The notes below the pieces were generated by a model. That model saw nothing but the letters and a program-made list of their open reading frames with translations. It ran no database searches and was not told where the DNA came from. Below are positions 27,998 to 36,595 of a stretch of DNA of 64,000 nucleotides, piece by piece. The stretch comes from Arcobacter sp. LC1 (GTDB lineage: Bacteria > Campylobacterota > Campylobacteria > Campylobacterales > Arcobacteraceae): NCBI GenBank assembly GCA_021378565.1, contig JAACJU010000005.1, forward strand, positions 1-64,000, read 5' to 3'. Made by a program: the position numbers and the translations under genes. Each line of letters starts with the position of its first letter. The first letter of the stretch is position 1.

Positions 27998-29116
27998 ATG
28001 GTGAATCAAAAAAGAGTTGTTGACAACTTTATAGAAATGGTGAAGATATCATCTCCTTCTAAAAAAGAACGGAAAATGGCGGACTACTTAACAAAGGTAT
28101 TGAATGGTTTAGGGCTTGAAGTAAGCGAAGATAATGCTGGTGAAATTATTGGTGGAGATTGCGGAAATATTACAGGATTTTTAAAATCAAACTCTAAAAA
28201 TAAAAAAACAATTTTATTAAGTGCGCATATGGATACAGTAGTTCCTTGTGAAGCAATATTTCCAAAAATTGAAAATGATATTATCAAAACTGATGGTACT
28301 TCTGTTTTAGGAGGAGATGATAAAGCTGGAGTAGCAGCTATTTTAGAATTACTAAGAGTTATAAAAGAAGATAAGCTTGAACATCCAAATTTATTAATTA
28401 TATTTTCAATTGCAGAAGAAATGGGGCTTTTGGGGGCAAATGTTTTTGATATATCAAAATATAATATTAGATATGGAATCGTTCTTGATAATGCTAGCAA
28501 ACCTGGAAGAATAGTAGTTGAAGCTTCATCGCTTGCACACGGAAAGCTTAGAATCACAGGCAAAGCTGCTCATGCTGGTTTAGCACCTGAGAAAGGCATA
28601 AATGCTTTTCTTGTGGCATCTAAAGCGGTAGGAGCTTTGAGACTAGGCAAGGTTGACTTTGAGACGACTGCTAATATTGGAGCAGTACATGGTGGAGAGG
28701 CTTATAATATTGTTATGCCTGAGCTTGAGATGCTTTATGAAGCAAGGAGCCAAAATAAACAAAAACTTGATGAATTATTAAAAGAAACTTTTGATATTTT
28801 TGAAAAAGCTTGTAAGGACGAAGGCGCAAAATTTACTCATGATGTAAAAATAATTGCAAATAGCTTTGCTTTAGATGAAAATGAAGAAATTATTGAAAGT
28901 ATTCAAAAAATTATGAAAAAATTATCCCTACCTTTTGAAAAAACTAAAAGTTCAGGAGTAAGTGATGCGAATATTTATAATAATAAAAATATCCCTACTA
29001 TAAATATGGCTATTGGTACAAGTAAAGTTCATACTGTAGAAGAATTTATAAGTATAGAAGATTTAGTTATGGATGCCAAAATTTTGGTAGAATTCATAAA
29101 AAATTATGAAGATTAA
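27998..29116 (+). CDS. PepT-like M20 metallopeptidase, copy 2 of 4
   Basis: Same family and length (372 aa) as copy 1. The zinc and catalytic residues are kept: SAHMDTV, LGGDDKAG, IAEEMGLLG, LDNASKPG and KVHTVEEF. The start ATG is followed by GTG and preceded by AAGGAAAAG. It differs from copy 1 most in the substrate-facing segment after the Asp ligand (LDNASKPG against LDCIGEPG) and near the C-terminus (SSGVSDAN against TPGASDAN), so specificity may differ. The membrane-protein gene follows after 31 bp, probably in one transcript started at 27715-27720. Confidence 0.88.
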   Translation: MVNQKRVVDNFIEMVKISSPSKKERKMADYLTKVLNGLGLEVSEDNAGEIIGGDCGNITGFLKSNSKNKKTILLSAHMDTVVPCEAIFPKIENDIIKTDGTSVLGGDDKAGVAAILELLRVIKEDKLEHPNLLIIFSIAEEMGLLGANVFDISKYNIRYGIVLDNASKPGRIVVEASSLAHGKLRITGKAAHAGLAPEKGINAFLVASKAVGALRLGKVDFETTANIGAVHGGEAYNIVMPELEMLYEARSQNKQKLDELLKETFDIFEKACKDEGAKFTHDVKIIANSFALDENEEIIESIQKIMKKLSLPFEKTKSSGVSDANIYNNKNIPTINMAIGTSKVHTVEEFISIEDLVMDAKILVEFIKNYED

Positions 29117-29147
29117 GATTATAAAAAAATTAAAATAAGGATTAATT

Positions 29148-30314
29148 ATGAGTTTAACGACTGCGTTTTTTTGCGTGATTTTTGCCCTTGCTTTGGGTGA
29201 TTTCATTTCTGCAAGAACAAAAGCTTACATACCTTCGGTTTTTATCAGTGCTTTGGTTTTTTTAATAGGTTATTGGACTGTTTTTCCTAAAAACATAGTG
29301 CAAGAAATTGGTTTTATAAAACCACTTATTATTCTTTCCATATTATTTTTAGTCATTCACATGGGAACTATGCTTAGCATAAAAGAGCTATTGAAACAAT
29401 ACAAAACTGTAATTATTGCACTTTTTGCAATATTGGGTATTTGTTTTGGAACTTTAGTTATTGGAAGCTTATTTTTTCCCAATAAAATGCTAATAGCTGC
29501 TACTCCATCTTTAACTGGGGGCTTAGTTGCAGCCTTATTAATGAGCCAAGCTGCACTAGCAAAGCATCTAGAACAATTGTCAGTTTTGGCAATCTTAGTA
29601 TTTGTTATGCAACATTTTATTGGTTACCCATTAACAGGCTATTTGTTAAGATTAGAATGTAGAAGTTTACTTAAAAAATTTCGTAAAAACAGCATTGAAA
29701 TAAAAAAAGAAATAGCTCAAGAAGAACATAAAAGATTAATACCAGCTATGCCAAAAGCTTATCAAACTACTTATATTATGTTATTTAAAGTTGCGGTTAT
29801 AGCATCTTTGAGTGTTTTTATACAACATCTTTTAGGAAACTATGTATCAAAATATATTATAGGCTTAATATTAGGGGTAATAGCTGCTGAATTTGGGTTT
29901 ATAGAAAAAAAACCATTAGAAATCTCAGGAACTTTTGGTTTTTATATAACAGCTATAATGGCATTTGTTTTTGGAAATTTATCAAAAGCAAGTCCTACTA
30001 TGTTAGCTAGTTTAGCTGTGCCTTTGGTAGGCATTATCGTTTTAGGAGTAATCGGACTTTTAATTTTTGCAATAATTAGTGCAAAAGTTTTAAAACAAAG
30101 TTTTCCTATGAGTTGCGCAATTGGATTAACAGCACTTTATGGCTTTCCTTCAAATTATATATTGACATTAGAATCATCCAATGCTTTAGGGGAAACTGAA
30201 GATGAGGTGGAATTTTTAAAGGCAGAAATCTTACCTAAGATGCTTGTCGGTGGTTTTGTTAGTGTTACTATCGTTTCAGTTATTGTAGCTGGGATTTTTA
30301 TGAAATTTCTATAA
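29148..30314 (+). CDS. Polytopic membrane protein paired with peptidase 2 (transporter-like)
   Basis: 388 aa with about ten hydrophobic segments and a cytoplasmic Lys/Glu-rich loop near residues 175-200. Conserved marks across the three copies are an N-terminal SLTTAFFCVI, LFLVIHMGT, a Gly-rich TPSLTGGLVAALLMSQAA, MPKAYQTTYI, EISGTFGFY and a re-entrant-looking GFPSNYILTLE. The Gly-rich segment and the two-half layout recall secondary transporters such as the glutamate symporter GltS, but I do not recognise the family. Constant pairing with a peptidase suggests it moves the peptidase's substrate or product. AATAAGGA precedes the ATG. Confidence 0.75.
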   Translation: MSLTTAFFCVIFALALGDFISARTKAYIPSVFISALVFLIGYWTVFPKNIVQEIGFIKPLIILSILFLVIHMGTMLSIKELLKQYKTVIIALFAILGICFGTLVIGSLFFPNKMLIAATPSLTGGLVAALLMSQAALAKHLEQLSVLAILVFVMQHFIGYPLTGYLLRLECRSLLKKFRKNSIEIKKEIAQEEHKRLIPAMPKAYQTTYIMLFKVAVIASLSVFIQHLLGNYVSKYIIGLILGVIAAEFGFIEKKPLEISGTFGFYITAIMAFVFGNLSKASPTMLASLAVPLVGIIVLGVIGLLIFAIISAKVLKQSFPMSCAIGLTALYGFPSNYILTLESSNALGETEDEVEFLKAEILPKMLVGGFVSVTIVSVIVAGIFMKFL

Positions 30315-30347
30315 ACAACTTCTATTTTTCTACATACAAATAATATA

Positions 30348-30382
30348 CTAAAGCTCTTAAAAATAAGTTTTTAGGGCTTTAG
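30348..30382 (+). terminator. Terminator after the first membrane-protein gene
   Basis: CTAAAGCTCTTAAAAA can pair with TTTTTAGGGCTTTAG with one G-U pair and one mismatch, loop TAAG. Confidence 0.6.
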
Positions 30383-30528
30383 CTAAAACTTAATCTTAAA
30401 GAAATTTATTTATTAGACAAAATATGAAAGATAGAAAATAATAGTATCTGTTATCATATCTTGTATTAAAAATAATAATATGTAAAATGCTTGAAAATCA
30501 AATTTTATGTATGAAAAAGGATAAGATT

Positions 30529-31647
30529 ATGTTAAATCAAAAAAGAATTGTTGACAACTTTATAGAAATGGTGAAAATATCATCTCCTTCTAAAAAAGAA
30601 AGAAAAATGGCGGATTACTTAACAAAAGTTTTAAATGGTTTAGGGCTTGAAGTGAGTGAAGATGATGCGGGTGAAGTACAAGGTGGAAATTGTGGAAATA
30701 TTATTGGAATTTTAAAATCAAACTCTAAAAATAAAGAAACGATTTTATTAAGTGCGCATATGGATACAGTGGTTCCTTGCGAAGTTATAAATCCAATAAT
30801 TAAGAATGATATAATCAAAACTGATGGTACTTCTGTTTTGGGCGGAGATGATAAAGCTGGAATAGCAGCTATTTTGGAGCTTTTAAAAGTAATAAAAGAA
30901 GATAAAATATCACATCCAACTTTGCTAGTTGTATTTTCAATAGCTGAAGAAATTGGGCTTTTAGGAGCAAATGTTTTTGATATTGAAAAATATAATGTTT
31001 CTTATGGGCTTGTTCTTGATAATCCTGACAATCCTGGAAAAGCAGTAGTTAAAGCTTCAGCACTTGCTCAAGGTAAACTAAAAATTACAGGAAAAGCAGC
31101 ACATGCTGGGATAGAACCTGAAAAAGGTATAAATGCTCTTGTCGTGGCAGCAAAAGCAATAGGATTCCTAAGATTAGGAAAAGTTGATTTTGAAACAACT
31201 GCAAATCTTGGAACAATAAACGGTGGAGAAGCTTATAATATTGTTTTGCCTGAACTTGTAATATCTTATGAAGCAAGAAGTCAAAGCAAAGAAAAACTAG
31301 ATATTTTGCTAGAAGAAACTTTTGATATTTTTGAAAAATATTGCAAAGAAAGTGGAGCTACTTTTGAACATGATGTTAAGCTAGTTGCAAATACTTTTGC
31401 TTTGAATGAGAGCGAAGAAGTTATACAAAAAATGAAAAAAATATCTAAAAAAATGTCTTTACCTTACGAAGGACTCAAAAGTTCAGGGCTAAGTGATGCA
31501 AATATTTATAGTGCTAAAGGCATACCTACTATAAATCTAGCTGTTGGAATGAGCAAAATCCATACTGTAGAAGAATTTATAGCTATAAAAGATTTGAGCT
31601 TAAGTGCTGAGTTTTTGATTGAATTTGTTAAAGACTTAGAAGACTAG
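30529..31647 (+). CDS. PepT-like M20 metallopeptidase, copy 3 of 4
   Basis: Same family as copies 1, 2 and 4. The frame is open from an ATG at 30487, but the ATG at 30529 gives the same 372 aa and N-terminus (MLNQKRIVDNFIEMV) as the paralogues and has AAAGGAT upstream, so it is chosen. Ligand motifs are intact: SAHMDTV, LGGDDKAG, IAEEIGLLG, LDNPDNPG and KIHTVEEF. It is closest to copy 2 (both have VLDN at the Asp ligand and end in -ED). The short upstream region lacks the repeated leader found before copies 2 and 4. The membrane-protein gene follows 70 bp later. Confidence 0.88.
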   Translation: MLNQKRIVDNFIEMVKISSPSKKERKMADYLTKVLNGLGLEVSEDDAGEVQGGNCGNIIGILKSNSKNKETILLSAHMDTVVPCEVINPIIKNDIIKTDGTSVLGGDDKAGIAAILELLKVIKEDKISHPTLLVVFSIAEEIGLLGANVFDIEKYNVSYGLVLDNPDNPGKAVVKASALAQGKLKITGKAAHAGIEPEKGINALVVAAKAIGFLRLGKVDFETTANLGTINGGEAYNIVLPELVISYEARSQSKEKLDILLEETFDIFEKYCKESGATFEHDVKLVANTFALNESEEVIQKMKKISKKMSLPYEGLKSSGLSDANIYSAKGIPTINLAVGMSKIHTVEEFIAIKDLSLSAEFLIEFVKDLED

Positions 31648-31717
31648 ACTCAAAAGTATCAAAAATAAGATTTAAATAATAAGATGAATATTCAAAATTT
31701 TAAAATAAGGATTTATT

Positions 31718-32884
31718 GTGAGCTTGACAACTGCATTTTTTTGTGTAATTACTGCCCTTGCTGTGGGTGATTTTCTTTCGGTTAGAACTAGGGGTATGAT
31801 TCCCTCGCTCTTTGTTAACGCCGTATTATTTTTAGTAGGTTATTGGACTATTTTTCCTAAAAATATTATTGAGCAGATTGGTATCGTAAAACCTATTAGT
31901 TTTTTTGCACTAATATTTTTGGTTATCCATATCGGAACAATGCTAAGTATAAGAGATTTAATAAGAGAATATAAAACTGTAATTATTTCTCTTGTTTCGA
32001 TTTTGGGCATTTGTTTTGGAACTTTGGTTATTGGAAGTTTATTTTTCCCAACCAAAACGCTAATAATTGCAACTCCACCTCTAGCAGGAGGTTTGGTAGC
32101 AACCTTACTTATGAGTCAAGCGGCTATTGCTAGGCACCTTGACCAATTAGCAGTTTTAGCAATTTTGGTTTATGTTATGCAAACTTTTGTTGGCTATCCT
32201 TTAACATCTATTGCTTTAAAATTTGAATGTAAAAGCTTGCTTAAAAAATTTCGTAACCATGAGATGGAAATAAAAAAAGAAGAGGTTAAAAAAGAGAGTA
32301 AAAAGCTAGTTCCTGCTATGCCAAAAGCCTATCAAACTACTTATATTATTTTGTTCAAAATGTCAATTTTAGCATCTTTGAGTGTATTTTTAGAATACCT
32401 TAGTGGAAATTATGTTTCAAAATATATCATAGGTTTAGTGCTTGGAGTTATTGCAGCTGAGCTTGGATTTATTGAGCGAAAACCGCTTGAGATTTCAGGA
32501 ACTTTTGGTTTTTATATGACAGCTTTGATGATTTTTGTTTTTGGTAATTTATCTAAAGCAAGTCCTACTATGGTTATGAACTTATTTTCATCTTTTGTGG
32601 GCACAATTGTTTTAGGAGTTATTGGACTTTTGATTTTTGCTTTGATTAGTGCAAAAGTCTTAAAACAAAGTATACCTATGTCTTGTGCTATTGGATTAAA
32701 TGCACTTTATGGTTTTCCTTCAAATTATATTATGAGCCTAGAAGCAGCAAATACTTCAGGAAAAAATGAAGAAGAAGTAGAGTTTTTAAAAAGTGAAATA
32801 ATACCGAAGATGCTTATCGGTGGTTTTGTAAGTGTGACTATTGTGTCTGTTATTATAGCTGGAGTTTTTGTAAAATTTTTATAA
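31718..32884 (+). CDS. Polytopic membrane protein paired with peptidase 3 (transporter-like)
   Basis: Paralogue of the genes at 29148 and 34601; 388 aa. The start is GTG, with AATAAGGA upstream as in the other two. The N-terminal half is the most divergent of the three (for example SVRTRGMIPSLFVNAVLFLVGYW). The segment from MPKAYQTTYIILFKM to the first ISGTFGFY is almost identical to the 34601 copy, which points to gene conversion between copies. About ten membrane segments; family not recognised. A perfect hairpin terminator follows at 32889-32922. Confidence 0.75.
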   Translation: MSLTTAFFCVITALAVGDFLSVRTRGMIPSLFVNAVLFLVGYWTIFPKNIIEQIGIVKPISFFALIFLVIHIGTMLSIRDLIREYKTVIISLVSILGICFGTLVIGSLFFPTKTLIIATPPLAGGLVATLLMSQAAIARHLDQLAVLAILVYVMQTFVGYPLTSIALKFECKSLLKKFRNHEMEIKKEEVKKESKKLVPAMPKAYQTTYIILFKMSILASLSVFLEYLSGNYVSKYIIGLVLGVIAAELGFIERKPLEISGTFGFYMTALMIFVFGNLSKASPTMVMNLFSSFVGTIVLGVIGLLIFALISAKVLKQSIPMSCAIGLNALYGFPSNYIMSLEAANTSGKNEEEVEFLKSEIIPKMLIGGFVSVTIVSVIIAGVFVKFL

Positions 32885-32888
32885 AAAT

Positions 32889-32922
32889 ACACAAGCTAAA
32901 TTTTAAAATATTTAGCTTGTGT
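32889..32922. terminator. Terminator after the second membrane-protein gene
   Basis: ACACAAGCTAAA (32889-32900) and TTTAGCTTGTGT (32911-32922) form a perfect 12-bp stem with a 10-base A/T loop. Confidence 0.8.
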
Positions 32923-33004
32923 GTAAAATTTGAGCTTAAAAGTACATTTTATAAAGACTATACAAATAAAATTGTGCAAAGTCTAGCCTTTTAAGAAACT
33001 TTTA

Positions 33005-33215
33005 ACCTTTTTTGGCTTATACTTTTACTGAAGTTTGAAAATTTAATTTTAGGAGCTACTTGTGGATAGTGACATGCGTATGATACTTATTGAACTTGTA
33101 AATTCTAAGAGTGAAGTATAAAACTTTTTATTCAGAACTAAAAAATAACATCTAGCAAAAAATCGCTTGTCTTATATTTTAATTTAGAATATTTAAGACA
33201 CTTTAAAACTACAAG
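33005..33215 (+). promoter_or_regulatory. Repeated promoter-leader element, copy B (before peptidase 4)
   Basis: TATACT at 33018-33023 follows TTTTTGGCT. The blocks shared with 27706-27900 are in the same order: AAAATTTAATTTTA, the 26-base block (33092-33117), AAAAAATCGCTTG (around 33160) and CTTATATTT. Spacing between blocks differs by about 16 bases, so the blocks, not the whole stretch, seem to be kept. ATACTT and AAGTAT flank the 26-base block and could pair. The leader to the start codon would be about 400 bases. Confidence 0.55.
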
Positions 33216-33430
33216 AAATCACTTTTATTATAAAAGAAAATAAAACGCGATATTAGTTTTACTTTTTGTTTATCTTGCGTTCATAATACAAGTAAGATAA
33301 AACTTTTATAATAAAATTTATATACAAAGCATAAAGGATAAGAAATAATATTATCTGCTTTGCTATATTTTAAATACATACTACAAGCAAATAAAGACTC
33401 AAACTTCATTTTATCTATAAAAGGAAAAAT

Positions 33431-34558
33431 ATGTTAGACCAAAAAAGAGTTATTAATAATTTTATGGAAATGGTGAGAATATCATCTCCTTCTAAAAAAG
33501 AAAGAAAAATGGCAGATTATCTAACAAAAGTTTTAAGTGATTTGGGACTTGAAGTAAGCGAAGATAATGCAGGCAAGATTCAAGGTGGAGATTGTGGAAA
33601 TATTATTGGATTTTTGAAATCAAATTCGAAAACTAAAAAAACTAAAAAAACGATTTTTTTAAGTGCGCACATGGATACGGTAGTTCCTTGCGAAGCAATA
33701 TTTCCAAAAATCGAAGACGATATAATCAAAACTGATGGAACTTCTGTTTTAGGAGGTGATGATAAAGCTGGAATTGTAGCAATTTTGGAGCTTCTAAGAG
33801 TCATCAAAGAAGATAAACTCGAACATCCAAATTTATTAATAATATTTACAATAGCTGAAGAAATTGGGCTTTTGGGTGCAAATTCTTTTGAAATAGAAAA
33901 ATATAATGTCTCTTATGGAATTATACTAGACTGCTCTGGTTCACCTGGAAAAGTGATTGTCAAAGCTCCATCTATTGCACAAGGTAAGCTTAAAATCACA
34001 GGAAAAGCAGCTCACGCTGGAATAGAGCCTCAAAAAGGTATAAATGCTCTAGTTGTTGCCTCAAAGGCTATAAGTGCTTTACAATTAGGAAAAGTTGATT
34101 TTGAAACAACTGCGAATCTTGGGACTATAAACGGTGGAGAGGCTTATAATATTGTAATGCCTGAACTTGAAATATCATATGAAGCAAGAAGTCAAGACAA
34201 AAATAAACTTGATGCCTTATTAAAAGAAACTTTTGATATTTTTGAAAAAACTTGTAAAAAAGTTGGTGCTAGTTTTGAGCATAGTGTAAAAATAGTTGTA
34301 GATGGTTTTATGATAGATGAAAATGAAGAAGTGGTACAAAAAGTAAAACAAGCTTGTGAAAATTTATCTTTGCCTTATGAGCAGATTGAAACTTCAGGGG
34401 CAAGTGATGCCAATGTTTATAATCATAAAAATATTCCAACGCTAAATCTTGCTATTGGAATGAGTAAAGTTCATACCGTAGAAGAATTTATTAGCATAAA
34501 AGATTTAATTTCAAATGCTAAAATTTTGATAGAATTTATTAAAGTTTATAAAGAATAA
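33431..34558 (+). CDS. PepT-like M20 metallopeptidase, copy 4 of 4
   Basis: 375 aa; three residues longer than the others because of a repeated KTKKTKK near residue 68. Ligand motifs are intact: SAHMDTV, LGGDDKAG, IAEEIGLLG, LDCSGSPG and KVHTVEEF. The first 15 codons, the ribosome site and the last 40 codons closely match copy 1, while the middle (GKLKITGKAAHAGIEP, NLGTINGGEAYNIV) matches copy 3. It therefore looks like a mosaic of the other copies. The paired membrane-protein gene starts 42 bp downstream. Confidence 0.88.
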   Translation: MLDQKRVINNFMEMVRISSPSKKERKMADYLTKVLSDLGLEVSEDNAGKIQGGDCGNIIGFLKSNSKTKKTKKTIFLSAHMDTVVPCEAIFPKIEDDIIKTDGTSVLGGDDKAGIVAILELLRVIKEDKLEHPNLLIIFTIAEEIGLLGANSFEIEKYNVSYGIILDCSGSPGKVIVKAPSIAQGKLKITGKAAHAGIEPQKGINALVVASKAISALQLGKVDFETTANLGTINGGEAYNIVMPELEISYEARSQDKNKLDALLKETFDIFEKTCKKVGASFEHSVKIVVDGFMIDENEEVVQKVKQACENLSLPYEQIETSGASDANVYNHKNIPTLNLAIGMSKVHTVEEFISIKDLISNAKILIEFIKVYKE

Positions 34559-34600
34559 AAAAGATATACAATAAATAATAAAATAATATAAGGACTAATT

Positions 34601-35779
34601 ATGAGTTTGACGACTGCATTTTTTTGCGTGATTTTTGCCCTAGCAATAGGCGATTTTATTTCTATAAAAACAAGAGCTTTTATACCCTCAGTTTTTATAA
34701 GTGCTTTAGTGTTTTTGATAGGCTATTGGACAATATTTCCTAAAAATATATTAGAACAAATTGGATTTATTAAACCAATTATTTTCTTTTCAATGCTATT
34801 TTTAGTAATTCACATGGGAACTTTGCTAAGTATAAAAGATTTGCTAAGACAATACAAAACTGTAATTATTGCACTTTCCTCAATCGTAGGTATTTGCTTT
34901 GGAGTTTTAATTTTTGGAAGTTTATTTTTTCCTATGAAAACTTTAATAATTGCTACACCACCTTTAACAGGGGGATTAGTAGCAGCTTTGCTTATGAGCC
35001 AAGCAGCAATGGCTAAACATCTTGAAACTTTGTCAGTTTTGGCAATTTTAGTTTATGTTATGCAAGGTTTTATTGGCTATCCTTTGACAGCTTTTATGCT
35101 AAGACTTGAGGGTAATAAATTACTTAAAAAATTCCGTGCAAAAGAGCTTAAAACAAAACATATAAATCTTCATGAAGAGCTTGATAAAAAAAATAAAACA
35201 TTGATACCAGCTATGCCAAAAGCTTATCAAACTACTTATATTATTTTATTTAAAATGTCAATTTTGGCAAGTATCAGTGTATTTTTAGAATACCTTAGTG
35301 GCAATTATGTCTCAAAATATATTATAGGTTTAGTGCTTGGAGTTATTGCAGCTGAACTTGGATTTATTGAGCGAAAACCACTTGATATTTCAGGAACTTT
35401 TGGTTTTTATATTACTGCTTTGATGGCTTTTATTTTTGGAACTTTAGCTAAATCAAGCCCTGCGATGTTAGCTAACCTTGCCGTGCCTTTTATAAGTATT
35501 ATTATTTTAGGAGTTATTGGACTTTTGATTTTTGCCTTAATAAGTGCAAAAGTGTTAAAACAAAGTTTGCCTATGAGCTGCGCAGTTGGCTTAAATGCAC
35601 TTTATGGTTTTCCACCAAATTATATTCTAACACTTGAAGCTGCGAACGCTTTAGGAAAAAATAAAGAAGAGGTTGAGTTTCTAAAAGAAGAAATTTTGCC
35701 TAAGATGCTTGTAGGTGGTTTTGTAAGTGTTACTATTGTTTCAGTTATTGTGGCTGGGATTTTTGTAAAATTTTTGTAA
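34601..35779 (+). CDS. Polytopic membrane protein paired with peptidase 4 (transporter-like)
   Basis: 392 aa, the longest of three paralogues owing to a few extra residues in the cytoplasmic loop near residues 180-200 (ELKTKHINLHEELDKKNK). Its N-terminal third follows the 29148 copy (SVFISALVFLIGYW), the middle follows the 31718 copy (ILFKMSILASISVFLEYLSG), and the C-terminal third returns to the 29148 type, a mosaic pattern. It keeps TPPLTGGLVAALLMSQAA and ends GIFVKFL. Function unknown; transport linked to peptidase 4 is inferred. A terminator at 35832-35863 closes the array. Confidence 0.75.
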   Translation: MSLTTAFFCVIFALAIGDFISIKTRAFIPSVFISALVFLIGYWTIFPKNILEQIGFIKPIIFFSMLFLVIHMGTLLSIKDLLRQYKTVIIALSSIVGICFGVLIFGSLFFPMKTLIIATPPLTGGLVAALLMSQAAMAKHLETLSVLAILVYVMQGFIGYPLTAFMLRLEGNKLLKKFRAKELKTKHINLHEELDKKNKTLIPAMPKAYQTTYIILFKMSILASISVFLEYLSGNYVSKYIIGLVLGVIAAELGFIERKPLDISGTFGFYITALMAFIFGTLAKSSPAMLANLAVPFISIIILGVIGLLIFALISAKVLKQSLPMSCAVGLNALYGFPPNYILTLEAANALGKNKEEVEFLKEEILPKMLVGGFVSVTIVSVIVAGIFVKFL

Positions 35780-35831
35780 GTTTTTGTAAAATGCTTTTAA
35801 AATTTTAGCTTATTGAGGATTTAACAAGTTT

Positions 35832-35863
35832 GGCAAAATGTAGATTTAACGCTATATTTTGCC
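35832..35863. terminator. Bidirectional terminator closing the array
   Basis: GGCAAAATGTAG (35832-35843) pairs with CTATATTTTGCC (35852-35863), 12 pairs with one G-U, between convergent genes. Confidence 0.7.
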
Positions 35864-35918
35864 TATATAAATATAAATAATTTGATAAAAATATATTAAG
35901 AATTTAAGCTACTTAATC

Positions 35919-36395
35919 TTAATCGTATAATTCTTCTTTTCGAACTACCATTTCTATATCCATTATCACAAGCATTTGATTGTTAGCTAGTCTTACATAA
36001 CCTTTAAGATATTGTGATGGAATGGCTGAACCCATTTGCGAAACAGGCGCTAAAGTGCTAATGTCTATCTTTTGAACATCATCAACTTTGTCAACTACTA
36101 TGCCCATCATTCGTTTATCGCTAGTTACTACTGCAATCACGGCTGTATTGGTGTCATAAACTATATCTCCTGTGCAAAATCTAATTCGTATGTCTAATAT
36201 TGGTACAACTTCACCTCTTAGATTAATCAAGCCTTTTACCCATTTTGTAGTATTTGGTAGTTTTGTTACCGCTTCAGGATATGTTAAAATCTCTCTAATT
36301 TTTGGTAATTCTATAGCGTATTTCATACTTCCTAGTTCAAAAGTCATATATTCATAAGTCGCCATTTCTGCTTTATCTAAAATATTATTTGCCAT
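35919..36395 (-). CDS. CheW-like chemotaxis coupling protein
   Basis: Single CheW domain of 158 aa. The signature is clear: YAIELPKIREILTYPEAVTKLPNTTKWVKGLINLRGEVVPILDIRIRF, which is the part that contacts receptors and the CheA P5 domain (described here by its start at about residue 27 and end near 75). Residues 80-150 form the second beta barrel, with GIVVDKVDDVQKI. No other chemotaxis gene is near. It may be the main coupling protein or a second one; the window cannot decide. Its own promoter should lie in 36396-36595. Confidence 0.88.
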   Translation of the reverse strand: MANNILDKAEMATYEYMTFELGSMKYAIELPKIREILTYPEAVTKLPNTTKWVKGLINLRGEVVPILDIRIRFCTGDIVYDTNTAVIAVVTSDKRMMGIVVDKVDDVQKIDISTLAPVSQMGSAIPSQYLKGYVRLANNQMLVIMDIEMVVRKEELYD

Positions 36396-36595
36396 AAGGA
36401 CTCCTACTTTTAAGACTTACATTATACGAAATATTTGCAAAATTTAGCTTAAGGTTCTGAAATAAGTAAAGGTATTTTATTTCTAAATATTTTAGATATT
36501 TTTTATTTCTTGCATTTTAAATGATTTCAAATATTATTATACCTTAAACGTTGTGCTTGTTATGTCTTATATTTATCTTTTTTTGTATATCTTCT

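Larger units (their letters stand above)
32885..33430. other. Intergenic region before peptidase 4
   Basis: Holds a terminator on the left, the second copy of the promoter-leader element in the middle, and A/T-rich sequence to the start of peptidase 4. No gene was seen. Confidence 0.5.

Noticed and set aside
28084-28563. Reverse open frame inside peptidase 2, with similar ones opposite copies 1, 3 and 4
   Set aside because: They recur only because the sense genes are paralogous.
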